This document shows positions 1-6,928 of a DNA stretch of 15,406 nucleotides, one piece after another. The notes beneath the pieces were generated by a model. It was not told where the DNA came from. It worked only from the letters and a program-made list of their open reading frames with translations, and ran no database searches. A program made the position numbers and the translations under genes. Origin of the DNA: JBAXZR01 sp041670165 (GTDB lineage Bacteria; Bacillota; Clostridia; Christensenellales; UBA1242); the NCBI GenBank assembly GCA_041670165.1, contig JBAXZR010000021.1, positions 1 to 15,406 on the forward strand, in the 5' to 3' direction. Position 1 is the first letter of the stretch, and every line of letters begins with the position of its first letter.

Positions 1-74
1 ATAGAATTATTGCAAAAGAAATTTTAATATCTTATGAATATCTAAAGAAATACTTAGATGAATTAAAGTTCTGA
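1..74 (+). CDS. 3' end of an upstream gene (partial, unknown)
   Basis: One frame is open from the window edge (first full codon at base 3) to a TGA at 72-74. It gives 23 residues ending in YLKKYLDELKF, a charged amphipathic helix of the kind often found at protein C-termini. The other two forward frames stop earlier. The fragment is too short to assign a family, and it could be chance in AT-rich DNA. The next real gene begins 226 bp later behind its own promoter, so nothing ties the two together. Confidence 0.45.
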   Translation, partial: RIIAKEILISYEYLKKYLDELKF

Positions 75-248
75 TTCTTTGAGTAATAATAAAGAAATGG
101 CTTTAAACATGAAATTAAATTATAAGAAAAATATAACATAAAATTTCAATAAACTCTTAGACATGTTAATTTGCAAAAACCAAATCATTTTCTAATCTTA
201 GTTTTTAATTAATGAATTTTCACTAATTAATCATTATATAATATTATA

Positions 249-276
249 TTGACTTGCCAAAAATTTAATATATAAT
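249..276 (+). promoter_or_regulatory. Promoter of the zinc-ribbon membrane protein gene
   Basis: TTGACT at 249-254 and a perfect TATAAT at 271-276 are separated by 16 bp. This is a good sigma-A type promoter, about 25 bp before the start codon. The predicted leader of about 18 nt carries an AAAGGAAA ribosome binding site. Confidence 0.7.
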
Positions 277-300
277 ACTTAACATATAAAAGGAAAAATT

Positions 301-771
301 ATGAATAACAATAATGAAAACAACCAAAACAGTAAACCAATACCCTACTCTTTGTTTAGAATAATTGGCGGAATATCCTTAATCATAGGATTTTGCCTTC
401 TTCTTTCAATGATATTAGGTACTGAAAGTTTTCTTTCAGGTGGCGTTAGTATGACTTCAATTTCAATTCGTGGCTTCCTTTGGTTTATTTTCTCTGGTTT
501 AGGTATGGTTTTACTTTCAATTGGGTTTCGTCCAATAATTGCTAAATACTCAATTAAAAGTGCCAAATACATTCAAAAGGAAAACTCTAGTGATCTTAGA
601 GATTTGTCTTCAGATGCTGCAGATATTCATTCTGACGCAATCAAAAAAACAGTAAAATCAATTAAAAGTGGACTTTCTGAAGAAGAAAAGATTTATTGTT
701 CAAATTGTGGAAAAGAAAACAAAAAGTCAGCAAATTTTTGTAATAATTGCGGTGAAAATTTAAAGCAATAA
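301..771 (+). CDS. Two-pass membrane protein with C-terminal zinc ribbon
   Basis: A 156-residue protein of unknown specific role. A polar Asn-rich N-terminus (1-15) is followed by two hydrophobic segments at about 20-40 and 58-76, then a charged linker of about 50 residues. The C-terminal treble-clef or zinc-ribbon motif has CSNCG (C133, C136) and CNNCG (C147, C150). The last part matches the short zinc-ribbon domain often attached to small membrane proteins in Bacillota. The ribbon most likely sits in the cytoplasm on a helical-hairpin anchor and could bind a protein partner; its target is not visible. The start is supported by AAAGGAAA 8-12 nt upstream and a consensus promoter. It is monocistronic, ending at a bidirectional terminator. 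Confidence 0.8.
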   Translation: MNNNNENNQNSKPIPYSLFRIIGGISLIIGFCLLLSMILGTESFLSGGVSMTSISIRGFLWFIFSGLGMVLLSIGFRPIIAKYSIKSAKYIQKENSSDLRDLSSDAADIHSDAIKKTVKSIKSGLSEEEKIYCSNCGKENKKSANFCNNCGENLKQ

Positions 772-863
772 TGCAAAATAGATTCCTAAAATAAAAAAGT
801 TAATAAGAAAAGATAAATTAGAAATATAGAATTAATTTTAAATACAAATATAACAAAAATGCT

Positions 864-900
864 AAAAAAAGACTTAACTTGTTGTTTAGGTCTTTTTTTT
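864..900. terminator. Bidirectional intrinsic terminator between convergent genes
   Basis: GACTTAA (871-877) pairs with TTAGGTC (886-892), with one G-T pair and an 8-nt loop. The stem is flanked by A7 on the left and T8 on the right, which can also pair. Read rightward it ends the zinc-ribbon gene; read leftward it has a T7 tract and ends the pyrophosphatase-family gene. Confidence 0.8.
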
Positions 901-935
901 TAAAAAACAAATAAAATTTTTTGAAACTATCGTTA

Positions 936-1271
936 TTATTTTCTAATAATAACAGATTTAAACCACTGTTCTTGGAACTCCGTAAGAGCTAAAATTTGTT
1001 CATCGGTATAATTTCTACCTTTTGCCATTACAACAAGCTTGTCGTCATTGTCATTTGTTCTATGAATAATAGCAATTACTTCGCCTTCAAATGATTCCAA
1101 AGGTTTATGTTCTCCAAGCACATAAGCGTCAAGCTCTTCGCCATCACCCGATGTTGTTCCTGCAAGAAAACCGTAATTAACTTCGTAAACAAACCCATGT
1201 TTGGGGTGCTTTGTTCCTAGTGGCCTATCCATTGTAACAGTAACTATTTTTCCTAAAAAATTCTCGTTCAT
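936..1271 (-). CDS. Short inorganic pyrophosphatase family protein
   Basis: A 111-residue protein resembling the compact inorganic pyrophosphatase-like proteins of Clostridia, shorter than the roughly 175-residue bacterial family I enzyme. The family's core signature appears as DGEELDAYV (43-51). Its acidic residues D43, E45 and D48 correspond to the three metal-binding Asp of the classical D-x-D-x-x-D motif, with the middle Asp changed to Glu. An Arg in MDRPLG (R16), a Tyr in NYGF (Y33) and DDKLV (76-80) also align with active-site positions of the E. coli enzyme. If active it would hydrolyse PPi or a related phosphoanhydride in the cytoplasm. The start has AGAGGA about 8 nt upstream. The gene diverges from the HAD gene at 1423. 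Confidence 0.82.
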   Translation of the reverse strand: MNENFLGKIVTVTMDRPLGTKHPKHGFVYEVNYGFLAGTTSGDGEELDAYVLGEHKPLESFEGEVIAIIHRTNDNDDKLVVMAKGRNYTDEQILALTEFQEQWFKSVIIRK

Positions 1272-1291
1272 TTTTAATATCCTCTAGTTAG

Positions 1292-1320
1292 ATATTATCA
1301 CTAAAAACAAAAAGGGTCAA
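1292..1320 (-). promoter_or_regulatory. Promoter of the pyrophosphatase-family gene
   Basis: On the minus strand, TTGACC (1315-1320) is followed after 17 bp by TAATAT (1292-1297). An overlapping GATAAT gives a 15-bp spacer. The leader is about 13-15 nt and carries AGAGGA. Confidence 0.55.
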
Positions 1321-1371
1321 AAATATTTAAATAATTATGTGCTATAGTTTTTGTTGCTTTTGTTTTTTGTA

Positions 1372-1400
1372 TTGAAATTAGTCTTCTTTTGTTATACAAT
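1372..1400 (+). promoter_or_regulatory. Promoter of the HAD hydrolase gene
   Basis: TTGAAA (1372-1377) and TACAAT (1395-1400) are separated by 17 bp. The AAGGAG ribosome binding site at 1412-1417 follows, 5 nt from the ATG. Confidence 0.6.
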
Positions 1401-1422
1401 AAAATTATCTTAAGGAGAAACC

Positions 1423-2145
1423 ATGACAGACTTAATTAAAGAAGCTGAAGCACTTATTTTTGATGGTGATGGCACTCTATATGACACTCTTGATATGTGG
1501 GACACAATTGATTACAGATTAATTAATGCAATTGGTGGAAATGCTAACAATAGTATTGTTGGAAAAGATAGAGATGAATTTTTACACAATAACAATACTG
1601 GTGATGTGTTTATGAATTATGCTAATTTTTTAAGGATTAAGTACAATTCAAGTTTTATGACTGAACAAATTAACTCAATGCGTAACACCATTGCAATGGA
1701 TTACTTAAAAAATGTCGAGTTTAAACCATATGCTTTGGAATTTTTGATTAAATCGAAACAAGAAGGAAAGCATTTGTGTTTAGCCACTCTTAGTAGCAAA
1801 TGGGTTATTGACATTTATTCAAAGGAAAATGGAAAACTAAACTCAAAATTTCCAATTGAAAAATTGTTTGATGTGATTTTAACTAAAGAAGATGTAACAC
1901 TTAAAAAACCTGATCCACAAATATACAATTTAGCTTCAAAATTGTTAAATGTACCAAAAAATAAATGTGTTATTTTTGAAGACAGTTTAACAGGAGTTCA
2001 AGCAGGTAAAAGCTCTGGAATCTCAGTCGTAAATGTTTTTGACAAACACACTTCAGGGGAAGATCTTGCAAAAATTCAAGAGATGACTAATATCAAAATT
2101 AAAGATTGGAAATCATTACTTTTTTCACATGATAAAGAACAGTAG
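1423..2145 (+). CDS. HAD superfamily hydrolase (phosphoglucomutase/phosphatase-like)
   Basis: A 240-residue cytoplasmic HAD enzyme with all four motifs. Motif I is FDGDGT with nucleophile D14 and acid-base D16. Motif II is the Thr in LCLATLSSK. The motif III Lys lies in LKKPDP. Motif IV is FEDSLTGVQAG, with an acidic pair near E187-D188. A helical cap sits between motifs I and II (about 25-95). The layout is that of the beta-phosphoglucomutase / phosphoglycolate phosphatase branch, so the likely reaction is dephosphorylation or isomerisation of a small phospho-metabolite; the substrate cannot be read. A clear promoter and an AAGGAG site support the start. It is monocistronic, with a terminator about 35 bp after the stop. 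Confidence 0.85.
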   Translation: MTDLIKEAEALIFDGDGTLYDTLDMWDTIDYRLINAIGGNANNSIVGKDRDEFLHNNNTGDVFMNYANFLRIKYNSSFMTEQINSMRNTIAMDYLKNVEFKPYALEFLIKSKQEGKHLCLATLSSKWVIDIYSKENGKLNSKFPIEKLFDVILTKEDVTLKKPDPQIYNLASKLLNVPKNKCVIFEDSLTGVQAGKSSGISVVNVFDKHTSGEDLAKIQEMTNIKIKDWKSLLFSHDKEQ

Positions 2146-2180
2146 AATTATTTATAATTAATACTTACCAAATAATAAAC

Positions 2181-2221
2181 AAAACTTCTATGGTTGAACA
2201 AAAAATTGTAGGAGTTTTTTT
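2181..2221 (+). terminator. Intrinsic terminator of the HAD gene
   Basis: AAAACTTCTA (2181-2190) pairs with TAGGAGTTTT (2209-2218) through one G-T pair. The loop is 18 nt and the downstream T tract runs to 2221. Confidence 0.6.
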
Positions 2222-2639
2222 GTTGCAAATTGGTTATGAATTTTTAGAAAAAACACAAATGTGATTTATTAAAATTTAAAAAATCAAAATAATTATGAAA
2301 TGAACACAGTTTTTAGATGATTTAATAAAAAACTACCACTTATAAAAACAATTTAGATTAAATTTATAAATCATGTTATTTAATAAATATGATAATTATT
2401 TTCAACAAATTAATACCAAAAACATTTTTATGTGTTATGCTAAAGTATTAATAAAAAACTTAATTGTAAATTACAACACAATTTATTATATTTATTATAG
2501 AATTTTCATATAAATAATGGCATTTATATTTATGCCTACAATTTACTATGCATTAAAAGCACAAAAAAATAATTTAACTTGCTAATAAATTTCAAAAAAT
2601 TGGCAAATAATTATCAGTAATTTTCTAAGGAGAATAAAA
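2222..2639. other. AT-rich intergenic region, no gene seen
   Basis: About 420 bp of extremely AT-rich DNA with no open frame of note on either strand and no convincing structured RNA. The promoter for the following DegV gene must lie here, but I see no pair of -35/-10 boxes that stands out. The AAGGAG site at 2627-2632 belongs to that gene. Confidence 0.6.
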
Positions 2640-3482
2640 ATGAAATGGAATATAGTAGCTGACTCAAGCTGTGATTTGCTTGAAATTGAAAATTTGTCTA
2701 AAGATGCAGAATACAACATTGTGCCACTAAAAATAATAATTGGGGAAAAAGAATTCGTTGATGACAAATCATTAGATATGAATTGTTTTTATCATGAATT
2801 AGAAACAACTAAACAAAAATCAAGTTCTTCTTGCCCTAGTGTTTATGAATGGGAACAAGAATTTTTGAAAGCTGAAAACAGCATTGCAATCACAATTTCA
2901 AGCGGAATGTCAGGAAGTTATGAAAGCGCGATTATTGCTAAAAAAACAGTGCTTGAGAAATTTCCAGATAAAAAAATTTTTATTTTAGATTCACTATCAG
3001 CAGGAGTTGAACTGGTTTTGATTGTAAAAAAGATTAACGAGCTTATTTCAAATGGTTCAAGCTTTTCTGAAATACAAGAAAAAATTGTTCAATATAGTAA
3101 AGAAACAAATTTGCTTTGTGTAATTTCTTGCTTTGACAACTTTGTGAACAATGGAAGATTAAACAAAATTGTTGGTGCTTTGTTATCAAAATTAAAAATG
3201 TGTGCAGTGGGCAAAGCTGATGAAAAAGGAAAACTTAAAATTGTTAGCAAGGTTTTTGGAATTAATAAAGGGCTTAGCAACATCATAAGCCATATGCAAG
3301 AAAAAGGATATAACGGAAAAGAAGTGGCTATTGGACACTATTCAAATCTTGAAGGAGCAATTGGTTTGAAAGATAAAATTGTTAATATTTGGAAAAATGC
3401 AGTTGTTTCAATTTTGCCAATGAGAGCCTTGTGTAGCTATTATGCTGAAAAAAAAGGAATTTTAATTGCATATTGTGTTTAG
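2640..3482 (+). CDS. DegV family lipid-binding protein (subtype with GLCS-like C-terminus)
   Basis: A 280-residue DegV-fold protein. DegV (FakB) proteins bind one fatty acid and present it to a fatty-acid kinase. Visible family blocks are the N-terminal strand with VADSSCDL (6-13), a CPSVYEWE stretch (65-72), the ligand loop ISSGMSGSY (87-95), FILDSLSAGVEL (114-125) and NNGRLNK (170-176). The C-terminus carries RALCSYYAEKKGILIAY instead of the usual G-x-H-x-G-P motif. I recall this variant from a recurring subgroup of clostridial DegV proteins, so it is probably a distinct subtype and not a decayed copy. An AAGGAG site lies 8 nt before the ATG. A terminator separates it from the second DegV gene. 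No kinase partner is in the window. Confidence 0.85.
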   Translation: MKWNIVADSSCDLLEIENLSKDAEYNIVPLKIIIGEKEFVDDKSLDMNCFYHELETTKQKSSSSCPSVYEWEQEFLKAENSIAITISSGMSGSYESAIIAKKTVLEKFPDKKIFILDSLSAGVELVLIVKKINELISNGSSFSEIQEKIVQYSKETNLLCVISCFDNFVNNGRLNKIVGALLSKLKMCAVGKADEKGKLKIVSKVFGINKGLSNIISHMQEKGYNGKEVAIGHYSNLEGAIGLKDKIVNIWKNAVVSILPMRALCSYYAEKKGILIAYCV

Positions 3483-3513
3483 CCTTTTTGCATTGAATTC
3501 AATTTTTAAAATT

Positions 3514-3548
3514 AATCATAGGTTTAAAAAAAAACTTATGATTTTTTT
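3514..3548 (+). terminator. Intrinsic terminator between the two DegV genes
   Basis: AATCATAGGTTT (3514-3525) pairs with AAACTTATGATT (3532-3543) over 12 bp with one G-T pair. The loop is 6 A and the T tract runs to 3548. Confidence 0.8.
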
Positions 3549-3632
3549 GAATAGATAACTTTAATTAAAAATCAATGAAAAATATAGTAATTTTTTATTT
3601 TTCAAAATTTAATATCAAATAGGCATATTAAT

Positions 3633-3661
3633 TTGACTAAAAATTATTAAAAGTGTACATT
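3633..3661 (+). promoter_or_regulatory. Promoter of the second DegV gene, with a small palindrome at its -10
   Basis: TTGACT (3633-3638) and TACATT (3656-3661) are 17 bp apart. TACAT (3656-3660) and ATGTA (3666-3670) form an inverted repeat with a 5-bp centre spanning the -10 and probable start site, a possible operator. Predicted leader is about 55 nt. Confidence 0.55.
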
Positions 3662-3722
3662 CATTATGTAGACTTTAATAAATAAATTTTTACACCGATT
3701 AAAATCTTCACGGAGGAAAAAT

Positions 3723-4598
3723 ATGGACAAATCAAATTCTGTTTTTTTTATGGATAGTGATGAAGAATTATGGTATACAATAGCTGATGAACTTGGCTTA
3801 AATGTTATTAGTATGCCTTATGTTATGAATGATGAAGTTATTGACTATTGGCTTGGCAAAGATTTTGATGATAAAGATTTTTTTAATAAAATTCGTAAAG
3901 GTTCAATGCCAACAACATGTGCTTTAAATCCTGATCAGTATGTTTCTTACTTTGAACCTTTTTTTAAAAACGGAAAAGATATTTTGTATGTTCATTTTTC
4001 AAATAAACTTTCAGGAACTTTAAAATATATGGAAATCGCCTTGCAAGATCTTTATAAAAAGTACCCTGAAAGAAAACTTGTTACAATTGACACAAAAAAC
4101 ATTTCAGTTGGTGCTGGAATGATGGTTGAAGACTTAGCAAAAATGTTTAATGATGGAATTTGCGTTGAAGAAATTGTTAAATTTGCTGATGAACATAGAA
4201 ACAATTATTCAGAAATGTTTACAGTAAACGATTTAAACCATTTAAAACGAGGTGGAAGACTTTCAGCCGTTCAAGCTTTTATTGGTGGCATGCTTGATAT
4301 TAAACCTATCATAAGAATAACTGAAGAAGGCGAACTTAAAAAAATCATGCAAGTTAGCGGAAGAAAAAAAGCAATTTCTTCAATGTTAAATTTGTATCAA
4401 GAAAATGCAGTAATAGATGACAAACACCCTGTCTATGTTCTTCACGCAGATTGTGAAAAGGAAGCATTAAGCTTCAAAGAACAATTACTCTTTTTGCACC
4501 CAAATTTGAGAATTGTTATTCAAGCAATTGGACCAACAGTAGGTGCTCATTGCGGACCTGACACATTGGGCATTGCATATTACGCAACCCATAGATAG
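3723..4598 (+). CDS. DegV family fatty-acid-binding protein (FakB-like)
   Basis: A 291-residue classical DegV protein. Blocks in order: an N-terminal strand with FFMDSDEEL, where DSD replaces the usual TDS; the GSMPTTCALNP loop (60-70) equivalent to TSQPS; the ligand loop HFSNKLSGT (91-99); the IDTKNISVGAGM strand (122-133); the LNHLKRGGRLS helix-turn (171-181); and the C-terminal GPTVGAHCGPDTLG (270-283) with its conserved His276. This last motif helps hold the fatty-acid carboxylate and fits the FakB role of delivering fatty acids for phosphorylation and then to PlsX/PlsY phospholipid synthesis. The GGAGG site (3712-3716) is 6 nt before the ATG. It is only about 30% similar by eye to the preceding DegV, so the pair is not a recent duplication. 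Confidence 0.9.
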   Translation: MDKSNSVFFMDSDEELWYTIADELGLNVISMPYVMNDEVIDYWLGKDFDDKDFFNKIRKGSMPTTCALNPDQYVSYFEPFFKNGKDILYVHFSNKLSGTLKYMEIALQDLYKKYPERKLVTIDTKNISVGAGMMVEDLAKMFNDGICVEEIVKFADEHRNNYSEMFTVNDLNHLKRGGRLSAVQAFIGGMLDIKPIIRITEEGELKKIMQVSGRKKAISSMLNLYQENAVIDDKHPVYVLHADCEKEALSFKEQLLFLHPNLRIVIQAIGPTVGAHCGPDTLGIAYYATHR

Positions 4599-4601
4599 AA
4601 A

Positions 4602-4752
4602 TATACTGGGGTAGCACCAAAAAAATATGCGGACACGCAAAACTAAAAGTTTTACTAACCGCTATTTTTTGGTTCTCCTCTTTAGCTCCTTCTCCGAATA
4701 AGGGGTTCGTTCAAAAAAGTTACGGCTGAACTAAATTCAGCCTATTTTTTTG
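4602..4752 (+). ncRNA. Twin-hairpin element: tandem terminator or CU-rich small RNA
   Basis: A GC-richer island in AT-rich DNA just after the DegV stop. Hairpin A (4616-4673): ACC plus A6 pairs with T6 plus GGT; then TA/TA; then GCGG (4629-4632) with CCGC (4659-4662); and an inner AAAACT/AGTTTT. Hairpin B (4713-4751): A6, TA, GGCTGAA (4724-4730), loop CTAAA, TTCAGCC (4736-4742), TA, T7. Both share the same plan of A tract, TA, one bulged base, GC stem, TA, T tract. Between them lies a pyrimidine-rich stretch (4674-4695) with CTCCTC, GCTCCT and TCTCC, complementary to ribosome binding sites. A TATACT at 4602-4607 could be a -10. At minimum this terminates the DegV gene; it may also be an independent or 3'-UTR-derived RNA. 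Confidence 0.5.
4713..4751. terminator. Strong intrinsic terminator (hairpin B)
   Basis: GGCTGAA/TTCAGCC is a perfect 7-bp stem with a 5-nt loop, followed by TA and T7 on the plus strand. On the minus strand the same stem is followed by T6 after four bases, so it can also stop transcription coming leftward from the glycosyltransferase gene, which has no closer terminator. Confidence 0.75.
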
Positions 4753-4931
4753 CACTCCAAATTAAATTTTTGAGGTTGCTTGAATCCTGCAAAAAATAAA
4801 AGAAAAAATGATTAGAACAAATTTGGGGCAACTTTTTAGTACTGCTTGTGTTATGAGCTTTAAATTATATATCAAATAGCAAAGTTTATAAATTCACTTA
4901 TATTCTTAGTATGGAATAAAAAGTTTTATAA

Positions 4932-6107
4932 TTAGATTTTTAATTTATTCTTGTAAAACTCATGGTATCTATTTGCGATATCTTCCCACTTAATATACAA
5001 AGTTTTGTATGCGTTTTCACCAACTTCATACAAAACTTTTTTGTTTGCCATGATTTCTTTAATTCGCTGTGCAATTTCTTCTTTTGAGTTTTTGCACAAA
5101 AAGCCATTGGAGTTGTCGCTAATGTCTGACGAAGAAAACTCATCTTTGAGCATCAATGTTGGAACTTTCATTGCCGCCGCCTCCCGTTTCACAATTCCAT
5201 CTGTGTCATAAGTGCTTGGAAACAAAAATAAATCTGCTAATGTATAATAAGCACAAAGCTCTTTTGGATCAACTGTCCTTTCTGCAACAAAAACATTGTC
5301 TTCAAGATTAAATTTTTTAATAAGCCGTTTCATTTTTTCTTCTTCAGGTCCAAAACCTACAAATATCATTCTGAAATCATCTTCATATTGTTTGTAAATA
5401 TTGAGAGCTTCAATAATTTTATTCACACCTTTGCCACTAATAAATCTTCCAACAAACAAAAAAACCTCTGTTGAATGTTCAATATTATAATTTTTCTTCA
5501 ATTTTTCAACTAACCTGATATTTTCCCATTCAAAACAAAAATCCGTTCCATTTGGAATGATTTCACTTTTACCTTTGTAGCCAAGTTTTCTTATGTAGGA
5601 ATCCATTTTGTTGTTTAATGAAAAAACACCACTACATTTGTTAAGCAAAACAATTATGACTCGCACAAAAATGTTAACTAGAAAATTTAGTTTAAGACTT
5701 TGTTTGAGATCTGGTTTAAACTTGCTGTGAACAACGCAAAAACAAGGAATTTTGTTTTTCAGTGCATATGACAAAGCAAAATGACAGAGCGGAAAAACAC
5801 TGTTTATTTGAATGATATCAAAGTTTTCTTCAGAAAAATGATTTTGAAATGCTTTATCCGTGTTTGGTTTTGACATTCTGTAATTTTGAACATTTGCTTT
5901 TGTATGTTTGCATGTTAAAACCTTGTACGGCAAACTTTTGTAAAAATTTATATTCTCTTCATTCTTTTCATAGTCTGGGACAACCACAACAACATCAAAT
6001 AACTTGCATAGACATTTTGCCATTGAATCAACAGCCTTTGTTACACCGTCAAAAATTGGATAAAAAGAGTCATTAACCAACGCAATTTTCAATTTTTTCT
6101 TTTCCAT
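4932..6107 (-). CDS. Family 4 glycosyltransferase, probably glycolipid-forming
   Basis: A 391-residue GT-B fold glycosyltransferase. The N-terminal acceptor domain starts with ALVNDSFYPIFDGV (9-22), the strand-loop typical of GT4 enzymes. The C-terminal nucleotide-sugar domain has FVGRFISGKGV (218-228) with phosphate-contacting R221 and K226. It also has FPSTYDTDGIVKREAAA (296-312), where D301 stands in for the first Glu of the E-x7-E motif and E309 is the second. The DTxG form is common in clostridial enzymes related to diglucosyl-diacylglycerol synthases. It likely adds a sugar to a membrane lipid on the cytoplasmic face. It overlaps the end of the acyltransferase gene by 35 bp, with GGAG 10 nt before the ATG, so the two are translationally coupled. 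The sugar is unknown. Confidence 0.85.
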   Translation of the reverse strand: MEKKKLKIALVNDSFYPIFDGVTKAVDSMAKCLCKLFDVVVVVPDYEKNEENINFYKSLPYKVLTCKHTKANVQNYRMSKPNTDKAFQNHFSEENFDIIQINSVFPLCHFALSYALKNKIPCFCVVHSKFKPDLKQSLKLNFLVNIFVRVIIVLLNKCSGVFSLNNKMDSYIRKLGYKGKSEIIPNGTDFCFEWENIRLVEKLKKNYNIEHSTEVFLFVGRFISGKGVNKIIEALNIYKQYEDDFRMIFVGFGPEEEKMKRLIKKFNLEDNVFVAERTVDPKELCAYYTLADLFLFPSTYDTDGIVKREAAAMKVPTLMLKDEFSSSDISDNSNGFLCKNSKEEIAQRIKEIMANKKVLYEVGENAYKTLYIKWEDIANRYHEFYKNKLKI

Positions 6108-6846
6108 CTTTGTTTATCTCCGTTAATTCAATAATTTTTTTACCTTTTAAAGCTCTTTCAAAATTAAAATCCATAATAAGTTTTTTTGTAATATCGTAAA
6201 TTTTTGACACTAAATCATCTAATTCATAACAAGCCGTGTCAAAAACTGGTTCTCCAACAATCATGACAAATTTCATTTTCCCGAATTTCCTTGGAATGTA
6301 CCAAAATGCAATTGGTAGAATGGGTGCATTTTGTTCTTTTGCAATTTTGAAAGCACCTTTTTTAAATGTATCGATATAAGTTCTATATTTTCCAAGATTA
6401 CCTTCAGGGGCAACCGCAACAATCTTTTTGTCTTTAACCACTTTTTTCATATCCAACAAAAAGTACGGCAACAATCTTAAATTTTTTGGGAGCGGAACTG
6501 TTTTTAAACTTGAAAAAATAAAATTCAAAATTTTTCCCTTAAAGTTTATCTCTAAGGTTGGGAAATAGGCACTACGAGGAAAAATTGAACTTGCCAGCAT
6601 AAATCCGTCCAAAGGAACTGAATGATTAAATGTTAAAACAGCACCTTTTCCTTTAATTTTTTTAAAGTTCATTTTGTTAATCACTCTTAATGGATACAAA
6701 ATTTTAAAGGGCAAAAACAATGCAACATAAAAAATTCCAACAAGAAAAAAGGAATAGAGAGAAAAAATTATATTCTTTTTGTAGAACACATAATTTTTGT
6801 CCAATTTTATTCCATTTAAAACTTTTTTACTTTTTATATTTAACAT
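6073..6846 (-). CDS. PlsC-type lysophospholipid acyltransferase
   Basis: A 257-residue membrane acyltransferase of the 1-acylglycerol-3-phosphate acyltransferase family. A hydrophobic segment at about 24-53 anchors it. Motif I is NHSVPLD (74-80), the HX4D catalytic pair H75 and D80. Motif III is VAPEGNLG, with the conserved PEG. Motif IV is the Pro in PILPIAFWYIP. It would move an acyl chain to a lysophosphatidate or related lipid. It is first in a two-gene operon with the overlapping glycosyltransferase, suggesting glycolipid or phospholipid remodelling. The ATG at 6844-6846 has no ribosome binding site. An AATAAT lies 6 nt before it, so a leaderless message is possible. A terminator at 6899-6916 separates it from the radical SAM gene upstream. 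Confidence 0.85.
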   Translation of the reverse strand: MLNIKSKKVLNGIKLDKNYVFYKKNIIFSLYSFFLVGIFYVALFLPFKILYPLRVINKMNFKKIKGKGAVLTFNHSVPLDGFMLASSIFPRSAYFPTLEINFKGKILNFIFSSLKTVPLPKNLRLLPYFLLDMKKVVKDKKIVAVAPEGNLGKYRTYIDTFKKGAFKIAKEQNAPILPIAFWYIPRKFGKMKFVMIVGEPVFDTACYELDDLVSKIYDITKKLIMDFNFERALKGKKIIELTEINKDGKEKIENCVG

Positions 6847-6889
6847 ATTTTAATTATTTTCATTTTCAGAAAAAAAATTACTTGTTTTA

Positions 6890-6916
6890 AACAAAAAAGA
6901 AGCCAAACTTGGCTTC
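6890..6916 (-). terminator. Intrinsic terminator of the radical SAM gene
   Basis: AGAAGCCA and TGGCTTCT (6899-6916) form an 8-9 bp stem with a 4-nt loop. On the minus strand the stem is followed by TTTTTTG. It lies 13 bp past the stop codon. Confidence 0.8.
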
Positions 6917-6928
6917 TCTCTTTAAAAA

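Noticed and set aside
345..572. 75-residue open frame on the minus strand
   Set aside because: It lies opposite the zinc-ribbon membrane protein gene, has no ribosome binding site and no family resemblance; a shadow frame.
2222..2639. CRISPR array or tandem repeat in the AT-rich gap
   Set aside because: There are many short A/T runs but no repeat unit recurs with regular spacing.
2640..3482. The first DegV gene as a degenerate pseudogene because it lacks the C-terminal G-x-H-x-G-P motif
   Set aside because: The frame is intact with a good ribosome binding site, all other DegV blocks are present, and its C-terminus resembles a recurring DegV subtype.
4602..4752. Known RNA classes (SRP RNA, tmRNA, RNase P, 6S, T-box) for the hairpin element
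   Set aside because: None of their signature motifs is present, such as the SRP GNRA-tipped helix or the T-box TGGN bulge with a downstream gene in the same direction.
5849..6076. 75-residue plus-strand frame rich in Cys, His and Leu
   Set aside because: Antisense to the start of the glycosyltransferase, with no start signals; the composition is an echo of the opposite strand.
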